Shown here one piece after another: positions 1 through 8,102 of a stretch of DNA of 36,145 bases. Each line of letters opens with the position of its first letter. Position 1 is the first letter of the stretch. The DNA comes from CAZRDB01 sp964598695 (GTDB taxonomy: Bacteria; Armatimonadota; Zipacnadia; UBA1398). The notes beneath the pieces were generated by a model. That model had not been told where the DNA came from, searched no databases, and worked only from the letters and a program-made list of their open reading frames with translations. The translations under genes and the position numbers were made by a program. The stretch spans positions 1 to 36,145 of the forward strand of contig CAZRDB010000027.1 in the NCBI GenBank assembly GCA_964598695.1. The letters run 5' to 3'.

Positions 1-50
1 TCCTCTCACGATGGCCCTAGCGTAGCACAGGTAGCCCCCGCACATGCCGC

Positions 51-218
51 TCAGGCGCCCGAGCTACCCGCCTCGTCTCCGGCCGCCGTCCAGCCGTGGG
101 TTCCGTCGTACCCGGAGGTCTCGGCCTCGTGCAGGTGGCGCTCAAGCCGGCCCCCGTCGTCTCCCCCCCCGAGCACGTGCTCCGTCTCGACCGCGAACGC
201 GATCTGCAGTCCGGCCAT
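51..218 (-). CDS. Possible small protein, 55 aa, unknown
   Basis: An ATG at 218-216 is preceded by GGAGGAG with a 7-nt spacer, one of the best ribosome binding sites in the window. The frame ends with TGA at 53-51, and almost every codon third position is G or C, as in the surrounding real genes. The protein begins MAGLQIAF and is acidic and rich in His, Gly and Glu, with no signal peptide or membrane segment. It lies 195 nt after the GxGYxYP stop on the same strand. I do not recognise it. It could be a genuine small gene, or the start of a longer gene broken by a frameshift near its end. Confidence 0.35.
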   Translation of the reverse strand: MAGLQIAFAVETEHVLGGGDDGGRLERHLHEAETSGYDGTHGWTAAGDEAGSSGA

Positions 219-338
219 CGCCCGTCTCCTCCCCGTGCCTGTGGCCCCCCGGCCCGACTCGCCTCCGATCCCGTGCCGTACATGCGCCCGCGCCCACCCG
301 GCTGCGCGGAGGTACGGCGCGAAGGCCAACCCCATCCC

Positions 339-357
339 CGCGTCTGCCGCAGACGCG
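339..357. terminator. Perfect 9-bp inverted repeat after the GxGYxYP gene
   Basis: The sequence CGCGTCTGC-C-GCAGACGCG has 9-bp arms around a single central base. It lies 57 nt beyond the stop of the minus-strand GxGYxYP gene. It could fold at the RNA level as a transcript-end hairpin, but no T tract follows on either strand, so a classic intrinsic terminator is not shown. A dimeric-protein binding site is the alternative. Confidence 0.3.
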
Positions 358-413
358 CCAGTGCGGCCCCGGCGCGAACCGGAGCTGCCCGGGTGCTTCT
401 CCCTCCGACGGCC

Positions 414-3350
414 CTACTCCTCCAGCCGCCAGAGGAGAACCGAGTCGATCGCGAGCGAGGCCGCGCCCGTCCACTGGACGCGCGTCTCGTACGCCCCTCC
501 CGCGTGGTCCATCACGAGCGCCACGTAGCGCCACTCGCCCTCGGTGAGGTCCTCGCACGCGACCCGCCGCTCCGTCATCGGCGCCTGGCCGCCCGAGGGG
601 CCCACGTCGAGCGTTGCCAGCGCGCCGGTGCCGGGCGAGGTCCGCTGGAGCCGGAACAGCACCAGGTAGCGGCCCTTCTCGAGCGGCGCGTACGGCCCGA
701 AGAGGACCCACGTCGGTCGGGCCTCACCTCTCTCGGCAAGCCATGCGAGGCCGTTCGAGGCGTCGCCGTCGGCCCACTGGCTGCCGTCACGGTGGGCGAG
801 CGCCTCGGCCTCGAGGGCGGCCGCGGGGACGAGCGTCTCGATCCCCGGGAGTGCGCCGACGATCTCGTCACGGCCGATCCGCCGCAGGGCGGTGGTAACC
901 TCCGTGTTTCCAAGGCCGCCCTCGAAGGCGACGACGACCCGCTCGCCCACCGGCTTGCCGGTAACCGAGAAGCCCGTAGGCCGGCCGGGCGGCGTGTCGG
1001 CCCGCTCGGGCTGGACCCGCGCGTCCACGAGACCCTCGCGCGCGCGGATCTCTGTCACGGCCGCCTCGCCGGTGCAGTTCCGCAGCGTGCCCTCGATCCG
1101 GAGGGGGAGGCCCTCGATCGCCGCCGCCGTCGCCGGCAGCCGCACGAGCAGCCTCCGCTGGGCGAGATCCTGGCGATAGAGCGCCGCGAGGTGATCGGGG
1201 CGGACGCAGACGAAGTCGGGGCCCAGCCGCCGGGCGACCTCCTCGAGCATCGGCAGATCGGCGAACCAGTTGAGCACGAAGGCGTGGAGGAAGGCCGGCT
1301 TGCGGGCGGTGGTCATCGTGCGGAGGTCGTTCACCATCCGCACGATCCGCTCTTCGCGGTTCTCCTCCTGGTTCAAGGTCGTGGCCGCGTGGAAGACCGG
1401 CACGCTGCCCACCGTCGGGTAGGTCGCGTCCTCCGGTGAGAGCACCCGCTTGCCGTAGTCGGGGAAGAGCGCCTCGAGACCGGGGATCTGCTCGGCGTAG
1501 CGGGCGATGACCTCCGGCCGGGTCGCGTTCATGATCCACGCGCTCGTGAGGTCGCAGCGGGCCATGTACTCGGCCGTCTGGGCGAGGAAGCCGTCGTAGA
1601 TCCGCCCACGGTCCGGGTCCCGGTAGCGCTTCGCGTAGGAATCCGGGTAGGTGTAGCCGATGCCGGAGACCGCGGCCACGAAGTCGTCCCTGGGCGTCGC
1701 GGTCGCGTAGTAGTAGTCGACGAGGTCGGGCAGGACCACCGAGGCGGCGGGACTCAGCGTCCAGCCGAGCGGCAGGCTGCCGCGGGTCGGGTCGGCCCAG
1801 AGCTGGGGGAAGTTGCTCGTGGTGAGCACCGGCAGATTGTCCCCGTCCGAGATGATGAACGAGTAGTAGGTCTTCGACGGATCGAGCGGCGGGGCGGGCG
1901 GCGCCGGCTTCTGGCGGAGGAGAGGCACCTCGATCCCCGAGTGGACGCTCAGGTTGGGGGTGTCGATCGAGCCCACGAGGTACTTGCCGAACTCGGCGAA
2001 GAGCGTCACGCCCGGGCCCTCGCCGATCCCCACGTCCTTGCCCGCCCAGGGGTAGCTGAGCACGGGCATGTTCACCGGCATCCGCGCGAGCAGCTCCTCC
2101 ATGAGCCGGATCTCGGCATCCGGATCGGCATACGGCCGGGCGCCGTCGAGCGGGCCGGACAGCCAGAAGAGGAAGACCCGGTGCTGGACGAGGTAGTCGC
2201 GCAGGGCGAGGTGCTCCGGGTAGGAACAGGCGATCACGAAGTGGTTGAGCCGCGGCCATAGGGTCTCGAAGGCCCACCGCGTTGCCTCGACCGAGGTCTT
2301 CCAGCGGCCGCGGAGGTCGGCCACCACGGGGAGCTTCAGTTCCTCCTGCAGCCGGGGCGAGACCACCAGCGCGTCCTCGACCGAGGCCAGCATCGTCGCG
2401 ACGTTCTTGCTCGCGGGCAGCGCCGGGTCGGTGATGACCGCGCCATTGACCACCCCGCCGAACCGTTCGAGCAGGGCCGCGAAGTCGGCGATCGTCTCGG
2501 TCGACTCCACCCAGCCGCGCGCCCGCATGTGGGCCAGCCACTGCTCGTCGTACTGCTGGGTGAGGCAGTACAGCCTCGGCTGCTCGCGGTTCGCGAGGCC
2601 CTGGAGCACGTACGCGGCCATCCGCCGGTCGGGCGGAAGCGGGCGGGCGTCGAAGACGAACAGGTGCTTCGCGGGCGGCGCCGAGCGGGGCAGCACGTCC
2701 GGGAACGGCCGCGTCGCGGTCGGCTCGGCGAGGCCGCTCGGCTCCCCCGAGGCCACGGCCTCGGGCACGCGCCAACGGCCGGCGCCGAGGCTGCCGCCCT
2801 CGAGCCGGAGCAGCGTGAAGCGGTCGAGCGCGATCGGCTGGTAGCCGTTCCACGTGAAGCGGCACTCGAGCTTGCCGCCGAGGTACCGGAAGCCGAGAGG
2901 CGCCTCCACGTAGGCGTCGGGCCGGAGGTCGGAGCCCATCAGCTCCCACGCGCCGAGCAGCTCCTGACCGTAGGCGACGCAGGCGTCGAGGGTGCCGTAG
3001 GGCTCCTCGCTGAGCGGTCCGGGGGCCTTCACCCGGACGAAGGCAACGTACTCGCCCTCGGGGAGGCCCTCGAGGTAGGGGCCGAAGACGACCGTGCCGG
3101 GCTGGCCCTCCCCGGGCGTGAGAGCCCAGGCCTGGCCGCCTGAGGCCTCGGGGTCGACGAGCAGGGCGCCCGCGTTGTGGCCGGCGCGCGTCCCCTCGGC
3201 CTCCCAGGCGTCGACCGGCACGTACCGGCCCGTCGGGAGGCGATCGAGCGCGAGGCAGTCCCGCACGATCTCGGGTGGGAGCCCCTCGCGCTGGGCGAGC
3301 ACCGGGAAGCAGAGCGAGGCCACCGCGGCCAGACCGAGAGCCAGACGCAT
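414..3350 (-). CDS. Exported GxGYxYP-family protein with flanking CBM-like domains
   Basis: This 978-aa protein is a member of the GxGYxYP family, putative glycoside hydrolases of unknown specificity. The diagnostic motif reads GIGYTYP at residues 563-569, inside a long central region (about 230-700) that fits the family N- and C-domains. Residues 1-19 form a signal peptide ending in VLAQ. Residues about 45-185 and about 835-978 look like two copies of a jelly-roll carbohydrate-binding module: both open with an Ala/Glu-rich EAE strand, contain a VxFGPY motif and close with an LDRFTLLRLE or IDSVLLWRLE strand. The ATG at 3350 is chosen for its GGAAGGGGG ribosome site (6-nt spacer) and the signal peptide. 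It follows the 3424-6114 gene by 73 nt on the same strand, so the two may be co-transcribed. A role in polysaccharide breakdown is inferred from family and domains. Confidence 0.85.
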   Translation of the reverse strand: MRLALGLAAVASLCFPVLAQREGLPPEIVRDCLALDRLPTGRYVPVDAWEAEGTRAGHNAGALLVDPEASGGQAWALTPGEGQPGTVVFGPYLEGLPEGEYVAFVRVKAPGPLSEEPYGTLDACVAYGQELLGAWELMGSDLRPDAYVEAPLGFRYLGGKLECRFTWNGYQPIALDRFTLLRLEGGSLGAGRWRVPEAVASGEPSGLAEPTATRPFPDVLPRSAPPAKHLFVFDARPLPPDRRMAAYVLQGLANREQPRLYCLTQQYDEQWLAHMRARGWVESTETIADFAALLERFGGVVNGAVITDPALPASKNVATMLASVEDALVVSPRLQEELKLPVVADLRGRWKTSVEATRWAFETLWPRLNHFVIACSYPEHLALRDYLVQHRVFLFWLSGPLDGARPYADPDAEIRLMEELLARMPVNMPVLSYPWAGKDVGIGEGPGVTLFAEFGKYLVGSIDTPNLSVHSGIEVPLLRQKPAPPAPPLDPSKTYYSFIISDGDNLPVLTTSNFPQLWADPTRGSLPLGWTLSPAASVVLPDLVDYYYATATPRDDFVAAVSGIGYTYPDSYAKRYRDPDRGRIYDGFLAQTAEYMARCDLTSAWIMNATRPEVIARYAEQIPGLEALFPDYGKRVLSPEDATYPTVGSVPVFHAATTLNQEENREERIVRMVNDLRTMTTARKPAFLHAFVLNWFADLPMLEEVARRLGPDFVCVRPDHLAALYRQDLAQRRLLVRLPATAAAIEGLPLRIEGTLRNCTGEAAVTEIRAREGLVDARVQPERADTPPGRPTGFSVTGKPVGERVVVAFEGGLGNTEVTTALRRIGRDEIVGALPGIETLVPAAALEAEALAHRDGSQWADGDASNGLAWLAERGEARPTWVLFGPYAPLEKGRYLVLFRLQRTSPGTGALATLDVGPSGGQAPMTERRVACEDLTEGEWRYVALVMDHAGGAYETRVQWTGAASLAIDSVLLWRLEE

Positions 3351-3423
3351 CACGCGCCCCCTTCCGCACATCGGACCCGAGCGGCGCCGCGCCGCGCGGT
3401 TGTTGTGACCTACGGACGCACCG

Positions 3424-6114
3424 CTACCGCACGAGCACCTCATCACAGAGCACCCACCCCTGCTGGCCGCCGGAGGCGTGCCACGCGGGGATGGCGGGCA
3501 ACGGCGTGATCTCGACTCGCACGAACCGCGCCTTGGCCGGCGCCGCGACGAGCAGCTCCCGAGCCGACACGCGACGCTCACCCGGCAGCACCTCGGGCGC
3601 CTCCATCACGGTCGCCGGCGACCACTCCTCGCCCCCGAGCGAGGTGCGTACGGAGACGCGGGCGGGGGGGTAGATCCCCATGTCGGTGTGCGTGAGCACA
3701 CGGAGCCCCGCCTCGCGGATGTCGCGGGCTTCCCCCAGGTCCACCGTGACGGTGAACCTCTGGCCGTACCACCCGCACCATCGACGCCAGGCCCCGACGT
3801 TCCAGCTTTGCCCGTCGGTCAGCGAGCCGCCTCCGTCGGGGTAGCGCGGGTCGGGCGGAGGAGAGGCCTCGTAGCCCGCGCCCCGGGCGAGGCTCTCGAC
3901 CGGCGCGGGGGTCGGGGCATAGGGGCCGCCCCCAGTCTCGAACGCGGGCAACTCCTCGGCCAGCAGACCGGCACGGTCGGCATGGCCGGTGACGTCCCAC
4001 AGCGTCCGCTCGAGGTGGCGGAGGCCGAGGACCGTCACGAGCCAGCCCTGTGTCCAGCCGGACTCGACCGACCACACCCCCCAACCGGCGTCTGCCGAGC
4101 TGCCCCAGTACTCCCACTTGTCGAAGTCGAACCCGCGGCACCAGGCGCCGTCGAGTTCGGGGTGCGCGTCCGACCGCATCTGGACCCGACAGACGAACTC
4201 CGTGAGGCGGTCCTCGGCCTCGCGAAGCCACGGCTCGCCCGTTGCGCCGTAGGCCTCGTGGAGGCCCGCCAGCGCGAAGTTCACGGTGTAGAGCAGGTCG
4301 CACGCGGGGTCGCCGTTCTCCTGGAGCACGGAGGTCTCGGCCGTCCCGAACGCCTCGTTCGAGGCCACGGCGTACCGCTGCGGCCTGCCGGGGAATCCGA
4401 GAGTCTCGCGGATCGCGCCACAGGCGACTTGGCTCGCGAGCAGGTCCCGCGCAACCCGGTGGAGCCACTCCCGGTGCTCCGGGGTATCGTCGGCCCGCAC
4501 CAGCCACGCGAGGGGCAGCAGCAGACGCGCCTGCTCGAGCGAGGTCCCGTAGACGGTTCCCATCCCCTCCGGATAGCCGGTCATCAGGTGGCTCAGACCG
4601 GCTCGCGCCTTCTCGAGGAACTCCCCGTGGCCGGTGAGGCGATACGCCCGCAGGTAGCAGGCCCACAGGTAACCCTCGTAGTGGGGCGAGGGGTGGACGA
4701 TCGCGCGGTCGCGGTAGGCGCGCCAGCCGTTCTCCTCCAGCTCCGGCATGTCGATCCGGGCGCCCCGGTAGCCGAGCGCGCCCGTCGTGCGCAGATCGGC
4801 CAGCAGCGCCCGCAGGACGCTGCGGTCCCAACGGTCGTCCTGCAGCGCCGCCGAGGCGGTCAGCAGCCCGAGGATCGCGCGCGCGTTGTCGTCGCCGTAG
4901 GTCGCCCGCTCCCATGCCCACGAGGTCACGCCCCACGCCATGAGCCCGTAGGCGGGGTGCTCCGGGTCGGAGCGGATCCCCTGCTGAACCAGGCTGTCGA
5001 AGCAGACGTAGTCGAGCATGCGGCGTGCCACGGCCGCATCGCGCGCATCGCCGGCGATCGCGCCGGAGAGCGCGAGGGCCATCGCGCTCTCGCACAGGCA
5101 GTCGTTGCGGATGACGCAGCGGAGCGGCTGGCTGCCGTCGGCCTCGACATCGGCACTGAAACCCTCGAGCATCCCGAGCGCGCCGTCGCCGACCGGCACG
5201 GAGGCCGGCAGGTGCTCGACGACTTCCTGCCCCCGGGACATCGCCGGCGCGAGGATCGGCAGTGCGGAGCCGTCGATCAGGAGCCGCGAGTGGTGGAACC
5301 ACGCCGCGCCGCGCCGGAAGGCCTGCATCTCCGCATCGGCGGGGAGCGGCTCATCCGGTCCGTAGGCTGGGCGCACCGTTGCGCTCCACGCGAGACGCGG
5401 GCCGGTCTCCTCACCCGCGAGCGTGCCGAGGATGCGCGACCAGATGACCGCCCACGACCGCTGGGGCCCGTAGCGCCCACGTACGAAGCTGCTGAGCGCG
5501 GTGGTCGCCCGCAGAAGCCGGCCCTCCTGCTCCGCCACGAGCAACGGATGGACTTCCGCCGGCAGCCCGAAGCTGGCGCGGTCGTAGCCCGCGATCCTGC
5601 CGAGCACCAGCAGCGGGCGACCGACGCCCTCGTACGGCAGGAAGCGGCACCCGTGGACCATCAGGAGCGACCCGCTGGGCAGGTCCGCGCCGAAGAAGTC
5701 CGAGGCGACCGCCCCGCGCATCCACCGGCCGGCTTGGGGCTCGCCCGGCGCGTCGGCGCCATACTCGATGTAGACGCGGCTCCCGGCCGCGAGCAGCGCG
5801 GCGAGGGCCTCGGGCGGTACGGCGCAACGGCGCGCGGGGTAGCCATCGGCGAGGAACAGGACCGGCCTGCCCGCCGCATGCCGCACCGCCTCGGCGGGGC
5901 CGGCGTACCGCTCGACGGGAAGCCCGTTCTCGCACGCGACGCGATAGAGGTCGTTCGACTGCTCGCAGACCAGCACCCAGCCGTGCACGCGCGTCACTCC
6001 CTCGTGCCCCGTGCCGGCCACGAGCGCGAGCGGGGCGAGCGCGAATGCGATCACGGCGGCGGCCAGGGCGATTGATCGCCCCGGCATCCGTCGTACGGCG
6101 CTTGCTCTCGGCAT
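3424..6114 (-). CDS. Exported alpha/alpha-barrel-like protein with F5/8 type C domain
   Basis: This is an 896-aa exported protein. The ATG at 6114 has GGAGAGGG 8 nt upstream and is followed by an Arg-rich N-terminus and a hydrophobic segment (about residues 13-30), a signal peptide or anchor. Residues about 35-240 read like an alpha/beta, glutamine-amidotransferase-like fold (VLVCEQSND, PVLFLADGYPARR). Residues about 300-720 are helical, rich in Trp, Tyr and Glu, and resemble the (alpha/alpha)6 toroid of glycan-processing enzymes. Residues about 745-896 form an F5/8 type C (discoidin) module: a Trp-rich WRRWCGWYG stretch, then VTVDLGEARDIREAGLRV and a final ARFVRVEITPLP strand. Catalytic residues cannot be assigned. 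It lies immediately upstream of the GxGYxYP gene, suggesting work on a shared glycan. Frames extending further 5' overlap the divergent gene's control region and were not used. Confidence 0.7.
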   Translation of the reverse strand: MPRASAVRRMPGRSIALAAAVIAFALAPLALVAGTGHEGVTRVHGWVLVCEQSNDLYRVACENGLPVERYAGPAEAVRHAAGRPVLFLADGYPARRCAVPPEALAALLAAGSRVYIEYGADAPGEPQAGRWMRGAVASDFFGADLPSGSLLMVHGCRFLPYEGVGRPLLVLGRIAGYDRASFGLPAEVHPLLVAEQEGRLLRATTALSSFVRGRYGPQRSWAVIWSRILGTLAGEETGPRLAWSATVRPAYGPDEPLPADAEMQAFRRGAAWFHHSRLLIDGSALPILAPAMSRGQEVVEHLPASVPVGDGALGMLEGFSADVEADGSQPLRCVIRNDCLCESAMALALSGAIAGDARDAAVARRMLDYVCFDSLVQQGIRSDPEHPAYGLMAWGVTSWAWERATYGDDNARAILGLLTASAALQDDRWDRSVLRALLADLRTTGALGYRGARIDMPELEENGWRAYRDRAIVHPSPHYEGYLWACYLRAYRLTGHGEFLEKARAGLSHLMTGYPEGMGTVYGTSLEQARLLLPLAWLVRADDTPEHREWLHRVARDLLASQVACGAIRETLGFPGRPQRYAVASNEAFGTAETSVLQENGDPACDLLYTVNFALAGLHEAYGATGEPWLREAEDRLTEFVCRVQMRSDAHPELDGAWCRGFDFDKWEYWGSSADAGWGVWSVESGWTQGWLVTVLGLRHLERTLWDVTGHADRAGLLAEELPAFETGGGPYAPTPAPVESLARGAGYEASPPPDPRYPDGGGSLTDGQSWNVGAWRRWCGWYGQRFTVTVDLGEARDIREAGLRVLTHTDMGIYPPARVSVRTSLGGEEWSPATVMEAPEVLPGERRVSARELLVAAPAKARFVRVEITPLPAIPAWHASGGQQGWVLCDEVLVR

Positions 6115-6291
6115 CGGGGACACCCTCTCCGTAGTGAGATGTCCCTGGGGCATACGGCGAGCGGCGCCCGCCCACCTGCCGCCGGCCCGGCAGGTTGCGG
6201 CAGCCCGAGGCAGAATGGGTGGGTGTACCGGCCCTTCCCCCTGTCGGCCGAGGCCGACCGCCTGCACACCGGAGAACTGGAGGCCCATGCC
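6115..6291. promoter_or_regulatory. Divergent intergenic region with two inverted repeats
   Basis: This 177-bp segment separates the minus-strand F5/8C gene from the plus-strand lipoprotein gene and should carry both promoters. It contains ACCTGCCG-(6 nt)-CGGCAGGT at 6174-6195 and GTCGGCC-GA-GGCCGAC at 6243-6258, both perfect. I found no convincing -35/-10 pair on either strand. The repeats are candidate operator sites, although short palindromes are frequent in DNA this GC-rich. Confidence 0.35.
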
Positions 6292-7239
6292 ATGGAAGCC
6301 CGCCTGCACCGAACCCTCGGCGTCGCCCTTCTCACGGCGGCCCTCACCGCCCTCGCGCTCTCTGCAGGCTGCGGTGGCGGCGGTGGCGGCGGGATCACCA
6401 TCACCGGGACCGCCACCGATGCCGAGTCCCCCTACGGCCCCGTGACCGATGCCTACGTGTACGTCCCCGTGCCCGGCACGAGCCAGGTCGGCGCGCGGCA
6501 GGCCGACAAGCTCGCCGAGACCAGCACCGACGAGTTCGGCCGCTACTCGCTCCCCGGCCTGACGACGGGCAGCCACGCGATCGTGATCGAGCCCGCGGCA
6601 GGCTCGGGCTTCGCCGAGTGCTGGCGGCAGATGGAGGTCGGCACGGCGGCGGTGCAGGTCGTCAACACCTCCGTGCTGCGCGCCGACCTCGCCGCCCAGG
6701 CGGTCGCGATGGTCCTCGCCCCGTCACGCGCATCGGTCGCCCCCGGCGGGACGGCGCTGTTCGGCTTCGCGCTGCGGGACGGCCAGGGCGCCCTGATCAA
6801 CCGCCATCCGCTTGGCAACTGGGCGGTCGAGGGCGGCGTGGGGACCGTGGTCGGTAACGGGGCCTTCACGGCGGGCGATGAGCTGGGCACCGGAGCGCTC
6901 GTCTGCTGCGCCGGCGGCCTGCGCGCCTCGGCCCCGATCACCGTCACGACCAATCCCCTCGCCGACGCCATTCACGTCACCCCGGCGCCGCTGGTCTTCG
7001 CGCCCAACGAGACCTCGAAGACCCTGACCGTCGAGGACACCACCGGCGGCGGTGTCGCGTGGATGGTGGGCGAGAGCATCCCCTGGATGAACCTGAGCGC
7101 GCCCTCCGGCGTGGGCAACGGGACGATCACGGTGACGGTGGACCGCACCCTCTTCCCGAGCGGGACCGGCACTGGGCAGATCGTCTTCACGTGGGCCGGC
7201 GGGTTCCGGAACGTCACGGTGACCCTGCAGAACAGCTAG
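6292..7239 (+). CDS. Lipoprotein with regulatory-like beta-sandwich and BACON domain
   Basis: This is a 315-aa predicted lipoprotein. The ATG at 6292 follows GGAGG (8-nt spacer). The N-terminus is a lipoprotein signal with lipobox LSAGC at about residue 27, followed by a run of glycines as a flexible tether. Residues about 35-120 resemble a carboxypeptidase-regulatory-like beta-sandwich (TITGTATDA, then DEFGRYSLPGL and GSHAIVIEP). A middle beta-rich part contains VAPGGTALFGFALRDGQG, an Ig-like strand pattern. The last about 90 residues resemble a BACON domain (PAPLVFAPNE, IPWMNLSAPSG, TVTVDRTLFPSGTGTG), found in surface glycan-binding proteins. No enzyme motif is visible. Surface attachment with a binding role, perhaps with the adjacent divergent glycan-active genes, is inference. 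Confidence 0.75.
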   Translation: MEARLHRTLGVALLTAALTALALSAGCGGGGGGGITITGTATDAESPYGPVTDAYVYVPVPGTSQVGARQADKLAETSTDEFGRYSLPGLTTGSHAIVIEPAAGSGFAECWRQMEVGTAAVQVVNTSVLRADLAAQAVAMVLAPSRASVAPGGTALFGFALRDGQGALINRHPLGNWAVEGGVGTVVGNGAFTAGDELGTGALVCCAGGLRASAPITVTTNPLADAIHVTPAPLVFAPNETSKTLTVEDTTGGGVAWMVGESIPWMNLSAPSGVGNGTITVTVDRTLFPSGTGTGQIVFTWAGGFRNVTVTLQNS

Positions 7240-7266
7240 GCGGTTCCCCGATCGGCTCCTGACGAA

Positions 7267-7296
7267 TTGACACAAATCGCGCGTGCGTGCTACGGT
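7267..7296 (+). promoter_or_regulatory. Sigma70-type promoter for the YabE-like/rsmA/ispE operon
   Basis: A perfect -35 TTGACA at 7267-7272 is followed after 18 nt by TACGGT at 7291-7296, with an upstream TG that could act as an extended -10. Transcription would start near 7302-7303, right at the GGAGG ribosome site, giving an extremely short leader before the GTG at 7314. It sits in the short gap after the lipoprotein stop, so the core operon probably begins here. Confidence 0.55.
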
Positions 7297-7313
7297 GCAA
7301 CCGGAGGCAACAC

Positions 7314-8102
7314 GTGCGTAACCGGCGATGGATGCACCTCTCCTGGCTGCTCACGGCGCTGCTGGCAGTGCCGTGTTGCGCCGCCACCGTGCGTGTCCGC
7401 GTGTGCGTCGACGGCGCCAGCAAGGTCGTCCAGGGCGACACCGACGAGACGGTGGGCGAGCTGGTCGAGCGCTGCCGGGTCCGGCTCGGCCCCTCGGATC
7501 GGATCTACCCCCGCCGCTGGGGCGAGGTCTACGAGGGTCTCGAGGTGCACGTGATCCGCGTCCGCATCTCCCAGACCGAGGTCGAGGAGAAATCGCCCTA
7601 CCCCATTCAGTTCCGCGAGGACCCCGCTCTCGCATGGAAGAAGGTCCGCCTCGAGAGCGCCGCGTGGGCCGACGGGCGCTTCCGCCGTCTCCTTCGGCTC
7701 TACAGCCGCGACGACGGCGTCCAGGAACGCGTGGTGCTACAGGAGACCGTCCTCCAGCCGGAGGCCCCCAAAGTCTTCGCCATCGGCACACAGGGCCGGC
7801 CGGCTCAGCGTCCGGCCTGGTGCGATGCCGAGCAGCTCATGGACGCGACCGGCTACTCGAGCGAGGAGCCCGGGATGGGCCAGTACACGTCCCTGGGGCT
7901 GCGAGCCGGCCGCGGCGTCATCGCGGTCGATCCCACGGTGGTCCCCTACGGGACCCGGATGTGGGTTGAGGGCTACGGCTGGGGCGTTGCGGGCGACTGC
8001 GGCGGCGCGATCAGGGGCGACCGGATCGACCTGTGCTTCGACCGCCTCGGCGAGGCGCAGGGGTACGGGCGGAAGCGTGTCCGGGTCCGGTTCGTGTGGT
8101 GA
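7314..8102 (+). CDS. YabE-like exported protein with DUF348, G5-like and 3D domains
   Basis: This is a 262-aa exported protein resembling the YabE/YocH group of cell-wall-associated proteins. After a signal peptide (LSWLLTALLAVPCCAA), residues about 25-85 match DUF348 (VRVCVDGASKVVQGDTDETV, then RIYPRRWGEVYEG and HVIRVRI). A G5-like segment follows (about 83-160, IQFREDPALAWKKVR to VVLQETVLQPEAPKVFAIGT). Residues about 178-262 form the 3D domain, with its three Asp in IAVDPTVVPYGTRMWVEG and GDCGGAIRGDRIDLCF. The 3D fold is related to lytic transglycosylases, so peptidoglycan binding or cleavage is likely. The GTG at 7314 is chosen for GGAGG with a 7-nt spacer; an in-frame ATG at 7332 is possible. 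Its stop overlaps rsmA by 4 nt. In Bacillus, yabE also lies near ksgA and ispE. Confidence 0.85.
   Translation: MRNRRWMHLSWLLTALLAVPCCAATVRVRVCVDGASKVVQGDTDETVGELVERCRVRLGPSDRIYPRRWGEVYEGLEVHVIRVRISQTEVEEKSPYPIQFREDPALAWKKVRLESAAWADGRFRRLLRLYSRDDGVQERVVLQETVLQPEAPKVFAIGTQGRPAQRPAWCDAEQLMDATGYSSEEPGMGQYTSLGLRAGRGVIAVDPTVVPYGTRMWVEGYGWGVAGDCGGAIRGDRIDLCFDRLGEAQGYGRKRVRVRFVW

Larger units (their letters stand above)
1..413. other. Left-edge region, mostly without a recognised gene
   Basis: This stretch lies downstream of the GxGYxYP gene, which ends at 414 on the minus strand. I see a perfect inverted repeat at 339-357 and a short minus-strand reading frame at 51-218 with a convincing ribosome binding site; both are listed separately. 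A further minus-strand ATG at 45-43 (beginning MCGGYLC) runs off the window and cannot be judged. No known domain is visible, and the longer plus-strand frames here look like shadows of GC-rich minus-strand coding DNA. Confidence 0.5.

Noticed and set aside
3478..6075. Long plus-strand frame of 865 codons opposite the F5/8C gene
   Set aside because: It is Arg/Pro/His-rich with no domain and mirrors the codon pattern of the minus-strand gene; long antisense frames are expected when third positions are nearly all G or C.
6115..6576. N-terminal extension of the F5/8C protein frame
   Set aside because: It would run antisense through the lipoprotein signal peptide, and the ATG at 6114 has a ribosome site.
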